Assembly (NCBI RefSeq): GCF_030463565.1
Contig: NC_134653.1
Coordinates: 31,557,150 to 31,621,149, forward strand
Reading direction: 5' to 3'
Length of the DNA: 64,000 nt
Source of the DNA: Pelecanus crispus
Taxonomy: Eukaryota; Chordata; Aves; Pelecaniformes; Pelecanidae
A program made the translations under genes and the position numbers. Numbering within the stretch: the stretch's first letter is position 1; every line of letters begins with the position of its first letter. Below are positions 1 to 11,000 of the stretch, one piece after another. The notes below the pieces were generated by a model that was not told the DNA's origin, did no database searches, and worked only from the letters and a program-made list of their open reading frames with translations.

Positions 1-114
1 AACCCTGCAAATCCCCCCAAAACCAGAGAGCCCAGAGGCTCACATTCACAGTAGGGTTCGGGAAGACAGAGGCTATAAACAGGATCTGTAAACAGGCAGC
101 GTTCACCAGCCCCC

Positions 115-133
115 TTTTTTTTTTTTTTTTTTT
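115..133. repeat. poly-T run (T19)
   Basis: This is an uninterrupted run of 19 T followed by A and TTTT. It could be the A-tail of an old retroposed copy on the minus strand, but no element body is recognisable next to it. Confidence 0.9.
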
Positions 134-749
134 ATTTTAAGCCAAACTCGCTTCCAGCGTGGGCTGCTTTAATAATTTCCTGGAATAAACAACAAGCGAG
201 GAAAGTAAACAAGGTGTCTGCGTGCAAGCGGGAGCCGGCTGCAGCCAGGGACTGAATCACCCCGAAGCCTGGCTCCAGAGGGCTGGGGGATGTGGGGTGT
301 CTAGCACAGACCCCGTAGGGTCCCTGCATTCCCCAGGATGTGCCAGGATTTTGCATCACCCTGGGTTTTGCATCGCCCAGGACAATGTAAGAGCTTCAAG
401 AGCCCAAGCAGGAATATTTGACCCCCCCCGGGTGGGTATTTCGGTCCCAAAGCAGGACCTGCCCCTTGCCCAGTGCTGTGCCCTGCCTGGCAGAAAGAAG
501 CAGATCTTGCCCCAAATGCATTGTTTTTAACATAATCTCAAGATGCTGTTGAACACCATGATGCATATCACGGGCACTGGTCGGAGCTGGGACCCGCTGC
601 CTGGTGGGGAGGAGTGGGGTCCGCCCTGGCCGAGCCACCGGCGGTGGGATGAATCCTTTCAGACCCCACGCTGCCTCTGCAGGCTCTCATAAATATTTAC
701 CTTTGAAAGAAGCAGCACTCAGCCTCGAAACAACCACATCCTGGGCCGT

Positions 750-790
750 AAAAAAAAAAAAAAGAGAAAGAAAAAAGAAAAAAAAAAAAA
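750..790. repeat. A-rich purine run
   Basis: Two poly-A runs are separated by a short GAGAAAG-type purine spacer. This is simple low-complexity DNA and nothing is encoded. Confidence 0.9.
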
Positions 791-1506
791 GACAACACCA
801 CCCAAAAAACACCACCGGGCATCTCACACCCGGCTTCCAGGGCTGCATGAGACCCAGCAGCCTCCCGCACCCACCAGCACCCCACGGCCCCTCGCACCCG
901 CAGCTGCAGGAGGCTCGGGGGGAAGCGGTGCCGTCCTTGAGCGCTTTCCCAGTCCTTTTTCCTGTGATTCATTTAATATCTCCATTTTTCGCTCACTTCT
1001 CAGCTTGCACGTGGTGCTTTCCTACCCGAGCAGCTCTGCAGCAGCATCCGTGCGAAGGAGACGGCCCCGACCGTGAGCAGCCATGTGCTGGCAGGCAGCG
1101 AAGCATCACTGCTGTGAGCGGAGGGGTCACAGTGATGGGGCAACCTCGCCCCCAGCAGCAGCAGGGTGGGTTTCAAAGGATGGCGTTAAAAAGAAAGGAA
1201 ACCCTCCGAGCATCTCTCCTGCAAACCCCAACAACCCCAGCGCCCGGCCAAGCGGCAGGTTGGGGCTCTGTCCCGCACCCTTCCCCTCACAACCCAATCA
1301 TCAAGACCAGGCAAGCTCCATCCCAGCAACACAGTTTCCAAAATAAGAAACTCTGCTCTTCAGCAATTAGCGCCCGGGCTGTGGTTACACTGCTAAAAGT
1401 GTTTTTTTCCGTGCATGACCAAGGATGGAAAAAGTTGTGGTTAATAAATGACAAATAACCTTTTGTCTCATCGCCCTCCCCCTGCGCACCCTCATCCTGC
1501 GATACC

Positions 1507-1538
1507 AAAAAAAAAGGGGGGGGGGGGGGGGGGGGGGG
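1507..1538. repeat. A9-G23 homopolymer junction
   Basis: Nine A are followed directly by 23 G. Long G homopolymers are rare, unstable and hard to sequence, so the exact length here may not be reliable. The run could form a G-quadruplex. Confidence 0.9.
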
Positions 1539-1810
1539 AATAGAAAAAGTCACCACCAAAATCTCAAAAAGCCTAAAGGACGCCCAGCCCTGCGCGCCTT
1601 CGAAGAACAGCAAGCGGCGCAGCGCCAAAAGTGAAGCAGCGAGGGGATGTGCTGCCCGCCCTGCTCGGCGGTGAAAGTCTGCGGGCGGGTTTCGGTGGGG
1701 CTCCAGGCGCCTTTGGGTGCAGTTTCACCTCTCCTGAGGGAATTGCAGTACACCCAAACCCCTCTGGCTCTTACCCCACAACAGGTTTCCCAGCTCCTGC
1801 CCTGGGGCTG

Positions 1811-2070
1811 CCAGAAGAGGGATGTCAGGAGAGGGATGTGGTGCCTGGAGATGTCAGGAGAGGGATGAAGCCCCTGGAGATGCCAGGAGAGGGATGCCAG
1901 GAGAGGATGCGGTCCCTGGGGATCCTGGGAGAGGGATGCCAGGGCAGGGACGCGGTGCCTGGAGATGCCAGGAGAGGCATGCGGTCCCTGGAAATGCCAG
2001 GAGAAGGATGCCAGGAGAGGGATGTGGTCCCGAGGGATGCAATGCCAGGGGATGCCAGGAGAGGGATGCA
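1811..2070. repeat. minisatellite with GATGCCAGGAGAGG core
   Basis: About ten imperfect copies of a unit built around GATGCCAGGAGAGGGATG, with variable spacers such as GGTCCCTGGA, give a higher-order period of roughly 20-36 bp. The array is open in several frames on both strands, which explains overlapping 85-280 codon frames that are not genes. It lies in SH2B3 intron 2. Confidence 0.85.
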
Positions 2071-3009
2071 GCTCTCTGGCCACGTGCTGTCCAGCCGCCA
2101 AGGGACAACACTACAGGGTCACTCTTGGCTGGAGGATCAAGGCAGCAACCCTGCCAGGCTGGGACTGTTTAACATTTTTTATTGCAATAAAGAGAAAAAA
2201 ACGTGGTGCGAGCCAGCTTGCCCCTGGGCAAACCACGGGGACGAGGACAGGAGCACACGTGGTCCAGCCTGCTTCGGCTCACAGGATGGAGGACACCAAA
2301 TGGGATCCAGATTGACACAAACGTGCCTTTCCCCGGGCCAGGGCGGTGATGGGACATTGAGATGCTTCCCTCCCATCATGCACAAACCCCTTCTTGCGGG
2401 GCACTGGAGGAAAAGACCATTTTGCATCGTTTTGTGCAGGAATAGAGGGATGGAGAAACTCATGGGGCTCCAGTAGCAACAAGGGCATTTGTGCATCCAA
2501 CTTGGCGCATCCAGTTTTTAAGCATAATTATAGGTCACAAATAAGAGGAAAGGTGGTTTGGATTTGAAGCAAATCATTGTGCTGCAAAAGAGGGGGTTTA
2601 CTCAAGTCCCTGCCTGGAATAGGGATGCAAGCGCAGCTGCTGCTGGGGTCAAGGCTTCCCAAAATGTGGCCTCTCCATCCCTGTGGGCAGGAACCAGCAG
2701 CAGCAATCCCTCCACCACTGCCTCTCCACATATCCTCCGTTGAGTCGCTTAAGGCTGCATTTGAGCAGCCCCAATTGCTCCTGAAGGTAAAAAGCAGCTC
2801 CAGGAGGAATCGGGATGGGGATGAGGACCACAACACTAGGATGTCCCCCACCCTGTGCCTGGCCGGCTGCCGTGCAGAGCCCCAGGCGCTGAAAATCAGA
2901 CCCCAGGGGCACGGGACCTGCTTGCTCAGGAGGTGGCAGTTCTCAGAAACCAGCTTCAGGTGAAAGGAAGGGGAAAAAGAATGAAAAAAAGGAAGTCAAA
3001 GCAGTCTCA

Positions 3010-3300
3010 CGCTGAGCAGAGATAAAAATACTGCTCCTCTTGTGGCCACGGCTGAAGACATACGAGCCGTGACACAAGCACCACGGGTTTGCAGCGGAAG
3101 GAGCCTTCCCGGCTCGTCTCGGCATGCCATCAATTTACAGGATGCACTGGATTTCATTAAAATGCTATAAAGAAACCAGCGCAAATGCAAATCCCATTTC
3201 CTTTCCCCTTCCTGTAAAAACATCTGGTCAACAGAAACGGCTCGGGACATTTCCGTTGCAAATTACAGTTTTCATGGGGTTCAGGAGTTGGCCATATAAA
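3010..3300. promoter_or_regulatory. candidate intronic regulatory block
   Basis: This is a lower-GC segment in a GC-rich intron. It carries a GATAA motif near 3021, an exact octamer ATGCAAAT at 3185-3192, ETS-like TTTCC elements just after it and a TTGCAAAT C/EBP- or octamer-like site near 3258. Such motifs would fit a blood-cell enhancer of SH2B3. The motifs are seen; the enhancer role is only inference. Confidence 0.25.
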
Positions 3301-5346
3301 AGGCACTCAGGGCTGGGGCTCAGCTGATGAACAGGGCAGCCCCCCAAACCCCACAGGGCTGCCCTAAAACATGCAAACCTGGTCTGCCAGCTTTGGCTTA
3401 AATTTATGAAGGTGGAGAGGCCTCAGAGCTACCTGATCCTAGAAGTTATATGAGAATATATGGCGTGGTAGCGGAGAAAGCCCGTAGTGCCTCCATGGAA
3501 AGCAGGGAGGACTGGTGAGCATCACTACAAGACATCAGAGAATCCACTTGTGCTGCACACCGAGGACCGTACCCAGGGTTTCACTGGTTCTCCGGTGCAC
3601 ATGCGTATATATACATATATACATGCCCCCATACATACAAGCATCACAGATAGCCCGATATCCCCCTGCTCCAGGCGCTCTGCATGTCAGGATGGCCCCG
3701 CCGGTGCTGGGTCTGGCCCCAGCAGCCTCGTGCCACAGAGCATCATCACCTCGCCCTGGCACCGGTTGGTGGCACGGCATCCTCGCACCCCTCCTCTCCC
3801 CAGCACGCCGGCACCCTCCGGCATGTCCCCAGAGCGGGGGTCCAGGTGCCCCCCCTGCCCCCCCACGCCAGGTGCCCTGAACCCAGCGGTGCCCTGCAGC
3901 CCGGCTGTGACCCGCTCCCGGGAGAGCTCCGGATCCAGTCATCTCCAAATCCCTCCCTTGCAACATCATTTTTCCAGCGCTCGAGGGAGGAAGGAGCGAT
4001 GCCAAAACCAACCCAGCAGCGGCTGCAAGCACGGGAAGCCCCATCTCATTCAGCCGAAGCTCCCACGAGACCGGCACATCCCTGGCGAATGGGAAGCCCA
4101 CGCCGGGCAGCACCGCAGGGACCACCGGCAGCTCCGGCACCGCTTGCCGACGCTGACGCCTTCGCCCAGCGCAGCACGGGCTGCAGCCACCCAAGCAGTA
4201 AATGGGATTAGGGCTCTTCAAAGCGCCCTGCTCCCTTTGATGCCGGGCACGTTACGGGATCAGGCCGAGAGGCCCCGTTGGAGCGCACCGGGGGGGGTGG
4301 GGGAAGTAGGGGGGAAAATAAGATAAAAGCTGCCAAAAGCAGAGTGAGGGAGCAATGGCCGCGGTGGGGCCACCACCTTTCCCCACGTACCCTGCCTTCC
4401 CAAGGTCATTGCAAGGTGCTGAATATCTGGGGGCTTGGCTTGATGCTGTACGGCTGGGAGGCTGGGCTGAATTTCCATTTCCATTGTATTATTTAAAGGG
4501 TAGAAAGGGAGAAGAGGAGGGCACTTCTGGGGACACCTTGAGGGTGACTAAACCTAACGGTCCAGAGACCAGCCGGGGATGAAAGTGCCTGAGGACTCTT
4601 TTTACAGTTGCTTATTTAAAACCATTAATCTTCCATGATGATTAACAGCATCTTCAAATCAGGAACAGATCCACGACACGGGCGAAAGGCAGCGGCACGG
4701 CCCCGTGAGCATCCCAGGGCCGGAGGATGGAGGGGAGGGGGCTCCCCGCAGCCTTCCCCGGGAAGTTATTGGTTATTACTCAGTTATTTTAAAGGAAAAA
4801 ATAAATACACCAACAAGCCGTTCTGTTCCCATTGCTCCGCGGTTTGCCCCCTTGCTGGGTTTTCAGAGTGGGACCCACCAGCACCATGGGGGGCTTTCCA
4901 CCGCCCCCAGAATTCCACTGCAGTTACTGGGAAAGGAGCTGGATTGATTCTGCTGTAAAGGAGACAGGATCTGGCCCCGGCCCAGTTAATTAGAAAGGAA
5001 GGACCCGCCCTGAGAGTATTTGCACAGGAAGCAATTTACTCCGGAGACTCGCGAAATCCAGCAAGGAACATCCCTGCTTCCGCGGACCTGGCTGAGAAAC
5101 CCCCCTGCTTGGGGCCCCGGGGGGCAGCAGGGGCCCCGGCCTCACAGTGGCAGGGACTCACCGGGAAATCTCCGTGGGATGGAGATTTGTTGCAAACTGC
5201 AAGGAATAATGCTGCGGAGCGCTGGGTGAACTTGCTAACTGTCTCGTTTTAAATGCCTCCCTCCCATGGGTCAAAGCCGGTCAGGGGCTGCGGGCAGAGG
5301 AAGAATGTGCTGTGCGCTGGGCTTGCTTCCCAGGGGGAGGGAGGGG

Positions 5347-5390
5347 AAAAAAAAAAAAAAAGACAAAAGGAAAAAAAGAAAAGGGAAAAA
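5347..5390. repeat. A-rich run
   Basis: A run of 15 A is followed by a short AAAAGG/AAAGAA purine tract. It is simple sequence. Confidence 0.85.
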
Positions 5391-6194
5391 GCAGTGTTTG
5401 CAAGCACCAGGTCCTGGGGACAGGCGGGATGTGGTGGGGGCCTGACCGGGCGCTCGTCCTGCGGGACAAAGGTGCTGCTCCGGTCTGCAAGTGGCAGTGG
5501 TGCCACGGCTCTGCTCCCTGCGCTGCGCCCAAAAGCCTTGGGGGGAAAAGGCTCAGCAGGAAGGACGGCTCGGCTCTCCCCAACAGCTGTGCCGGGTCAC
5601 CGGGGATTTTACCTGGTGTGGAGGCGGCCAAATCCATTGCAGCGATAATGTGCCCAGGGGAAAAAAAAAAAATGCACGGGGGCTTGGTGCCCAGGTGGCG
5701 GGGAGCATGGGTGGGTGCCCGTGGAGGGGTGTGCTCGGCCCCAGCTGCCCATGTCCCCCTGCACTGGGGAGCACCGCCACCCCTGGGAGGGCATCCCCTC
5801 GCTTCGCTTTTATTTTTGGTTCTTGCAAAGCCCCAAGGGCAGGTCTGGGCAACAGCCACCAAGGGTGAAGAGGAGCAAAGCCAACAGCAAATTTGGCAGC
5901 AGGGCCTGAAATAGCACCAGCCCAACACCTCCTCCCCACCCGCCGGGCCGTCCCTGTGGCGGGGTCTGATGTGCCTAGTGCCATCTGGGTGAGCTGGGGT
6001 CCGGACCACGCCGGCACCCAGTGCTGCTGCCCAGCTGCTGGGAGCACCCTCAAAGAGCCCCGTTCCTGTTTGGAGCCCTGTGCCCTGGGATGGGGACACA
6101 TGGTCCCATGGGGACAAAGAACCGCAACCCCTGACATGACGGAGCAAAACTAGCTTTTACTTTCAGATTTCACAATTTTGGTGTTGTTTCTTTC

Positions 6195-6210
6195 TTTTTT
6201 TTTTTTTTTT
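6195..6210. repeat. poly-T run (T16)
   Basis: Sixteen T precede AATATTTAATATT. This is simple AT-rich sequence with no recognisable mobile element body. Confidence 0.85.
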
Positions 6211-6384
6211 AATATTTAATATTGGAATTGTTTGACAGAAATAGCAGGAATTCAGCCAGCTGCTCCCTGACCCCGCTGCCACAGTGAGCAGCAAACACAG
6301 CCCGAAGGCAGGGACAAGGCTCTGGCTCTACCCAAGACTTCCTCCTTCTGAAGCACAAGTTAGTCATCAAAGTTGAACGAGCAC

Positions 6385-6411
6385 AAAAAAAAAAAAAAAA
6401 AAAAAAAAAAA
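6385..6411. repeat. poly-A run (A27)
   Basis: This is an uninterrupted run of 27 A. It could be a retroposon tail, but the preceding 150 bases show no element I recognise. Confidence 0.9.
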
Positions 6412-7296
6412 GGAAAAAGCAAGAGAAAACCCAGCCCATCAGGCCTGCATAAGACCTGCCATGTGGAGGAACTGTCTTTTTAAAGATTAAACACCACGGC
6501 TCCCCCCACATCGCCCCCTGTTCACTCACATCCTGCATCATCTCCACTCCAGCCGGCGTCTTAAGCACCACGGGAGCTCCCCGGGGTAGCTGAGATCTGA
6601 ATTTCTAGCCACAAAAGTACTTACAAAATAAAAACTGAAGTCCCTTACAGGTCCCATGGGGAGCAGAGGAAGGCACAGAGCCTAATTTCTATTTCCCCCT
6701 TCCTTTCCCAGCTTGCCCAGGCAAGCAGCTGCCCTGGCTGCTGAAGCCACGGCACAGCGGGGACAGGGTGAATTTAGGGTTGCCAGACCTAAGGACCCCC
6801 ACCTTGCTGGGACAGGTCCATGGGGCTGGGGATGAGTGGGACGGAGGCCACCAGCTTCTGTCCTCAGCTCGCAAGGCAGGCGCTCTGCTTCTAGCTGGAA
6901 AACCCAGGTTTGGGGTCCCAGCAGGGAGAAATGCAATTGCATCTCGAGCGACTGTAATAATTAGCGCGCACGTCGCCCTCGGCACGTGGTCGCAGCATCT
7001 TTCACCCTGCAAGTGTGAGCCTGCAGCAGCGGCTCAGCTTCTCCGAGGACTTAAATAAACAGGGTGCAGCCGTGTGTGGCTGCAGTGGAGGGAGAGCAGT
7101 GGCAGAGCAAACCCGCCTGGGTGCTAGGCTCGTGCCCAGACACCTCTCATGGTGAGACACCCTCGCAATCAGAGACGCACCGTGGCCCCGCTCCTCCCCG
7201 CGGGACATGCTGGCACCCTGGCATCGTCCCCAACCCGCTGCCAAGGGACCCGCAGCATCGCCTGGCAGAAATGGGCAAGAGCCGGCAGGTCCTTAC

Positions 7297-8058
7297 CTTG
7301 GGCGGGTCGAAGAGCTCCAGCACATACTCCTCGCCGTCGGGCGTCCCCGCTCGCCGCAGCACCAGGCGGCAGCGCTGCCAGCGCGTCCCGCTGTCCAGGG
7401 AGGTCTCATCCAGCAGCCCGTACTTGAGGACCCCCTCCTTGCGCACCTCGGGGGGCTGCTCCCGTGACAGCCCCCACGGCAGGATGCGCTTGCCCAGTCC
7501 CGGCTTGAGAGCCGCCGCCTCTGCCGCTGCCTCCCCATCCCCATCTCCAGGGAGAGCGTCCGAGGAACGGCGTCGGAAGAGACTGCGCCAGCTCCTGCGC
7601 AGCTGGCTGAGCGAGAAGGGCCGCCGCACCTGCCCCGCCAGCTCCTCCGAGCTCCAGGATTTGCGCAGCCCCATCGGGGTGGCCTCGGGGGCTCGGCCGG
7701 GCTGCTCCGGGCGGGCGCCCGGCTCCACCTCAGCTTTGGTGGCCACCGTGCCCAGGGACACGTCCGTGTGCCGCCGGTGTGCCTCCCGGTAATCCCGCGC
7801 CGGGATGGCGGGCAGGATGCGGGGCTGGTTCATGGCGAAGCCCTCATTCACCTCATGACGGAAGTACTGCTGGAAGAGGTCAGTGAACTGCACCGAGAAG
7901 TTCTCGGCGGCCAGGAGGTCATGGTGCGGGTGCTCGGTGGCAAAGCGCAGGTAGTGCCGTGCCAGCTTCTTGGCGGTGCTGATGGCATGCAGCTCGCAGA
8001 ACTCATGCCAGCCCCGGGGATACGCTGGCGTGCCGGCCGGCAGAGCGTGCCCATTCAT
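7297..8058 (-). CDS. SH2B3: SH2B adaptor protein 3 (LNK), first coding exon, partial gene
   Basis: SH2B3 is a cytosolic and membrane-associated adaptor that dampens JAK2, MPL, KIT and other cytokine-receptor signalling. This exon encodes 254 residues. Residues about 16-72 (WHEFCELHAISTAKKLARHY onward to QFTDLFQQYF) form the phenylalanine-zipper dimerisation domain. A basic and serine-rich linker follows (RKSWSSEELAG, then RRSWRSLFRRRSSDAL). From about residue 208 (EGVLKYGLLDETSLDSG to VLELFDPPK) comes the start of the PH domain, which is interrupted by the donor AAG/GTAAGG at 7297/7296 in phase 0. The rest of the PH domain, the SH2 domain and the CBL-binding tail are outside the window. The start MNGHAL matches the family start MNG. 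An upstream in-frame extension of 41 codons is open, but it contains a good acceptor (ctctgtcttgcag ending at 8086), so it is intronic plus 5' UTR. Confidence 0.96.
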
Positions 8059-8085
8059 TGCCGTGGCTCCAGCGAGGCGGCCGCG
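8059..8085 (-). other. SH2B3: SH2B3 5' UTR part of exon 2
   Basis: The exon starts right after the acceptor CTCTGTCTTGCAG. Only 27 untranslated bases precede the ATG. The context before the start is CGGCAATGAATGG, so a TGA overlaps the ATG (ATGA). If spliced to the exon ending at 15039, that TGA closes a short upstream frame. Confidence 0.7.
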
Positions 8086-11000
8086 CTGCAAGACAGAGCA
8101 CACCAGCGGCGTCAGGGCAGCCCCGACACCCCCACGCCTCCCCCCCCCCGCCCCGGCAGCCCCCGGCCGGCGCGGCTGCACGCCGCTTTGGATGCGTACC
8201 CGCAGGGCAAGCGGCCCAGGCTGTGCCGCGGTCAGCTTGGCCCCTGGTCAAAGCCATTTCATTCATCAGGGCAGAGCCCAGGGACGGGCGCTGCAGCCGG
8301 CCCGGGGGCAGCCGGCTCCCCGGCGAGCGGCACGGCCGCGTGAGCGAACGCTACGGCTCGCCACCTGCCAGCCGGCACAGGCGGCGGTGGCCTTGCAAGA
8401 CGCCGAGCACCCAGCCCCGCTGCAGCACCTTGCATCTCCATCCCCACCTGGCAGGGCCGTGCCTCAGTTTCCCCACCTGCCAAGTGGGGTGCAGGCAGGT
8501 CCCGGAGCGGGGCGTCTGCGCGGCTTCCTGCCAGCACAGCTGCCTGCAGCTGCCCGCCGCCCCGCGGGGACGCCCGGCCGGGCCGCATCCGCTCTCCTCC
8601 TGCCAAGGCTTCGCAGCGCTGATGGGTTTCCCTCCAGGGACCTATTTCGACGGAGCTGATAAAACTGGAGTGGGGGCGGGCAGGGAGGAAACAACATGAA
8701 AAGCTGCAGAAATCCAGGGATGGAGCTGCCTCGCCTGCCAGATCCACCCGGCCCCACCGGCCTGGGGAGACGCAGCCATGCTGCTGGCACAGCCAGGGAT
8801 AAGCACATGTCCCTAGGCGGATGCTCCGCTGCCTGAGGGACCGACGGCTCGTCGGGCTCCAGCAAACCACGCCGTATCTCTGCCCCAAGCAGATTTTGCT
8901 GCAAGGCCAATCTGACGGCACCCATGGCCGGCATGCAGCCACCCCGGCGTGCCCGGCTGAGCCCGGCAGCAGCATTCCCCACGGCCGGCCCGGCTGCGCC
9001 ACGCTGCTTACCACCGAACCTCGTGCTCGCCCGCGGCACTTATCAGGGCCATGCACTCCGCTCAGGCAGGAAACATCAGCCAACCCACCCGGATCCTGCC
9101 ACGCCGGCACGGGCACCGCTGCCTCCCCGAAACTCCAGCCACCCGGCGGCAGCGCCTCGGCTGCTGGGAGGGGAGGAAAAGTGATTGCATTTGTCAGGGG
9201 GAGGAAAAATTAAAAAAAAAAAACAGGGGCCGGGAGGAAGCGAGCGGGGCGATGCGGAGCACGGCGGATCTTGTTTGCAGCCGGGGAGGCGATAACGCCG
9301 GGAAGCGGACCTCTATCTCTGCCCACCCGCCGCCCTTCCTAGTACATCCTGCGAAGTTTCTAGGCGAGGGGAGATGTTATCTGCCCCCCGCCAGCCTCGC
9401 CGGGGCCCGGCTTCTCAGAAGAGCTGCCCGAGGCTCGGGGCCGGCCGGCGTTGCGGCAGTGCCGAGCGTGCGCCCGCCCGCGGCCCGGCCGAACCCCCCG
9501 GCGGGGCCCCCACGTGCGGCCGTCTATCAGTGCCGCCAGCCTGCCGATGACTCAGCATCCTCCGGCTGCGCTCCCGCTTCCTCCTGGCGCCCGGGAATCG
9601 CTGCCGCAGCCGCCAGCACCGCCGGCACGCGCGGCGGGATGCTCCCCCAAAATGCAGAGGGAAGCGGGGCAGCAGTGTGGATGGCTCCTCACGCGGCTGG
9701 GAGATTCCCAGGACAGGGAATTTGCCTTCCAAGTTTCCGGGCTCGCTCCGCACCGGCTTCGGGAGAGGTTTGCAGCGTGGGAAAAGCTGGGCTTCGCCCG
9801 TGCCATGCGGCGGGAAGCATCCGAAGGCCGTCTCCAGTAGCAACGTGCTTTTTCCAGCCGGCGCGACGATGGGAAATACACCCCCGGCGCTTCCTCCTGC
9901 TGGCACCGGCACAAACCGCGATGCCGTCCTCCCCGCTCCGGCCCGGCGCACTTCTCACATGGAAACGGCTATCCCGGCTGAATCCACGCTTCAGCTACCG
10001 CAGCAGCATCCCACTCCTCCACTTGGCCCCAGGTTTCGGCAGGGACACGCCACGGGGATGCGAGTGCCCGCTGCCGCATGGGCTTCTCCCTGCTCCAGCC
10101 GGAATTCAGCAGCCAGTGGCTTTAAGGCAGACTTTACATCTGCATCCCTTATAGATTCCTGTGAGGGGCTCCCGGCTGTCCTGCGGGTCAGCGCCGAGCT
10201 GAAGGACTTGTCGCAACGGCCAATTGCTTTAATTTGCACCGACTGGAGAATCCAGCCCACCCTCGGACATGCCGCGGGCTGGTTGGGATGGGGGGCTAAC
10301 GCTCCCCCCCAGCCACTGGAAGAGCTGTACGCCGCACAGCCCACCCTGTCTCAGGGCTGTTTTCGGGTGCTGGGGTTGTTTTGGTGTGCTGGGTCAGGAG
10401 CTCACAGAAGAGCGGGACAGGATGGACCGGCCGCCAGCTGGCTTTGATGTGGGCTGGGGTGGCGAGCCCCGGCTTGCACAGGATCCAGCCCTGCAGCCGA
10501 GCCGCCCCCGGGAGATTTCATTAAACTCTTGCCCAACCTGGCGAGTGTTACTGCGGCAGCGGGTGCGGCACCAGCTGGGACGGTTAACCCGAGGCCGTGG
10601 CTTGGATCCAGCAATGGGTTATTTGTGCCTTTGTGGTGGCAAAAATCCCAGTAAATGCATTTGTTGTTTAATTGCACCCAGAGGAGCCCACGGCACCGAG
10701 CAGTGCCGGGGCAATGCCGGGAGCCAGCACCGCAGCTCTGCCACCCGCTCCTGGAGGATGAGCGGTTCGGAGCCAGCCGGCCCGCCTTGCCACGGAGGGG
10801 CTGCGGGATCCGGCCCACCACCTTCCCACCACAAAACAGCCACGCAGGGGGCTGCGGCTGCGCGGGAAGGGCACCCTCCAGCACCCAGCGCTGCAAATCT
10901 GGCCTCGAAGGGAAATGTTACGGAGCGGAGACCGTGTCGCCGTGCCTGGCGCCGAGCGAGGCGTGCTCACACACACGCGCGTGCACAGGCTGCCCCGGAG

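Larger units (their letters stand above)
1..7296 (-). other. SH2B3: SH2B3 intron 2 (partial), no coding exon seen
   Basis: This stretch lies 3' of the SH2B3 coding exon, whose donor GTAAGG starts at 7296 on the minus strand. I looked for the remaining PH, SH2 and C-terminal exons of SH2B3 on the minus strand and saw none, so they should lie left of the window. In mammals the same intron is also long. The contents are GC-rich unique sequence, homopolymer and purine runs, one minisatellite at about 1.8-2.07 kb and a possible regulatory block near 3.0-3.3 kb, listed separately. Open reading frames here are short and match no family I recognise. Confidence 0.8.

Noticed and set aside
604-1458. 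284-codon plus frame crossing A-rich runs
   Set aside because: The lysine- and proline-rich composition comes from simple repeats and GC-rich intron; there is no family match or splice context.
5281-6147. 288-codon minus frame
   Set aside because: It is open because the DNA is GC-rich with few stop codons; the translation crosses an A/T homopolymer and shows no domain.
7147-8181. 344-codon minus frame read as one protein covering the SH2B3 exon
   Set aside because: The family start MNG lies inside it, a clear splice acceptor lies in the upstream part, and a clean donor GTAAGG cuts the downstream part.
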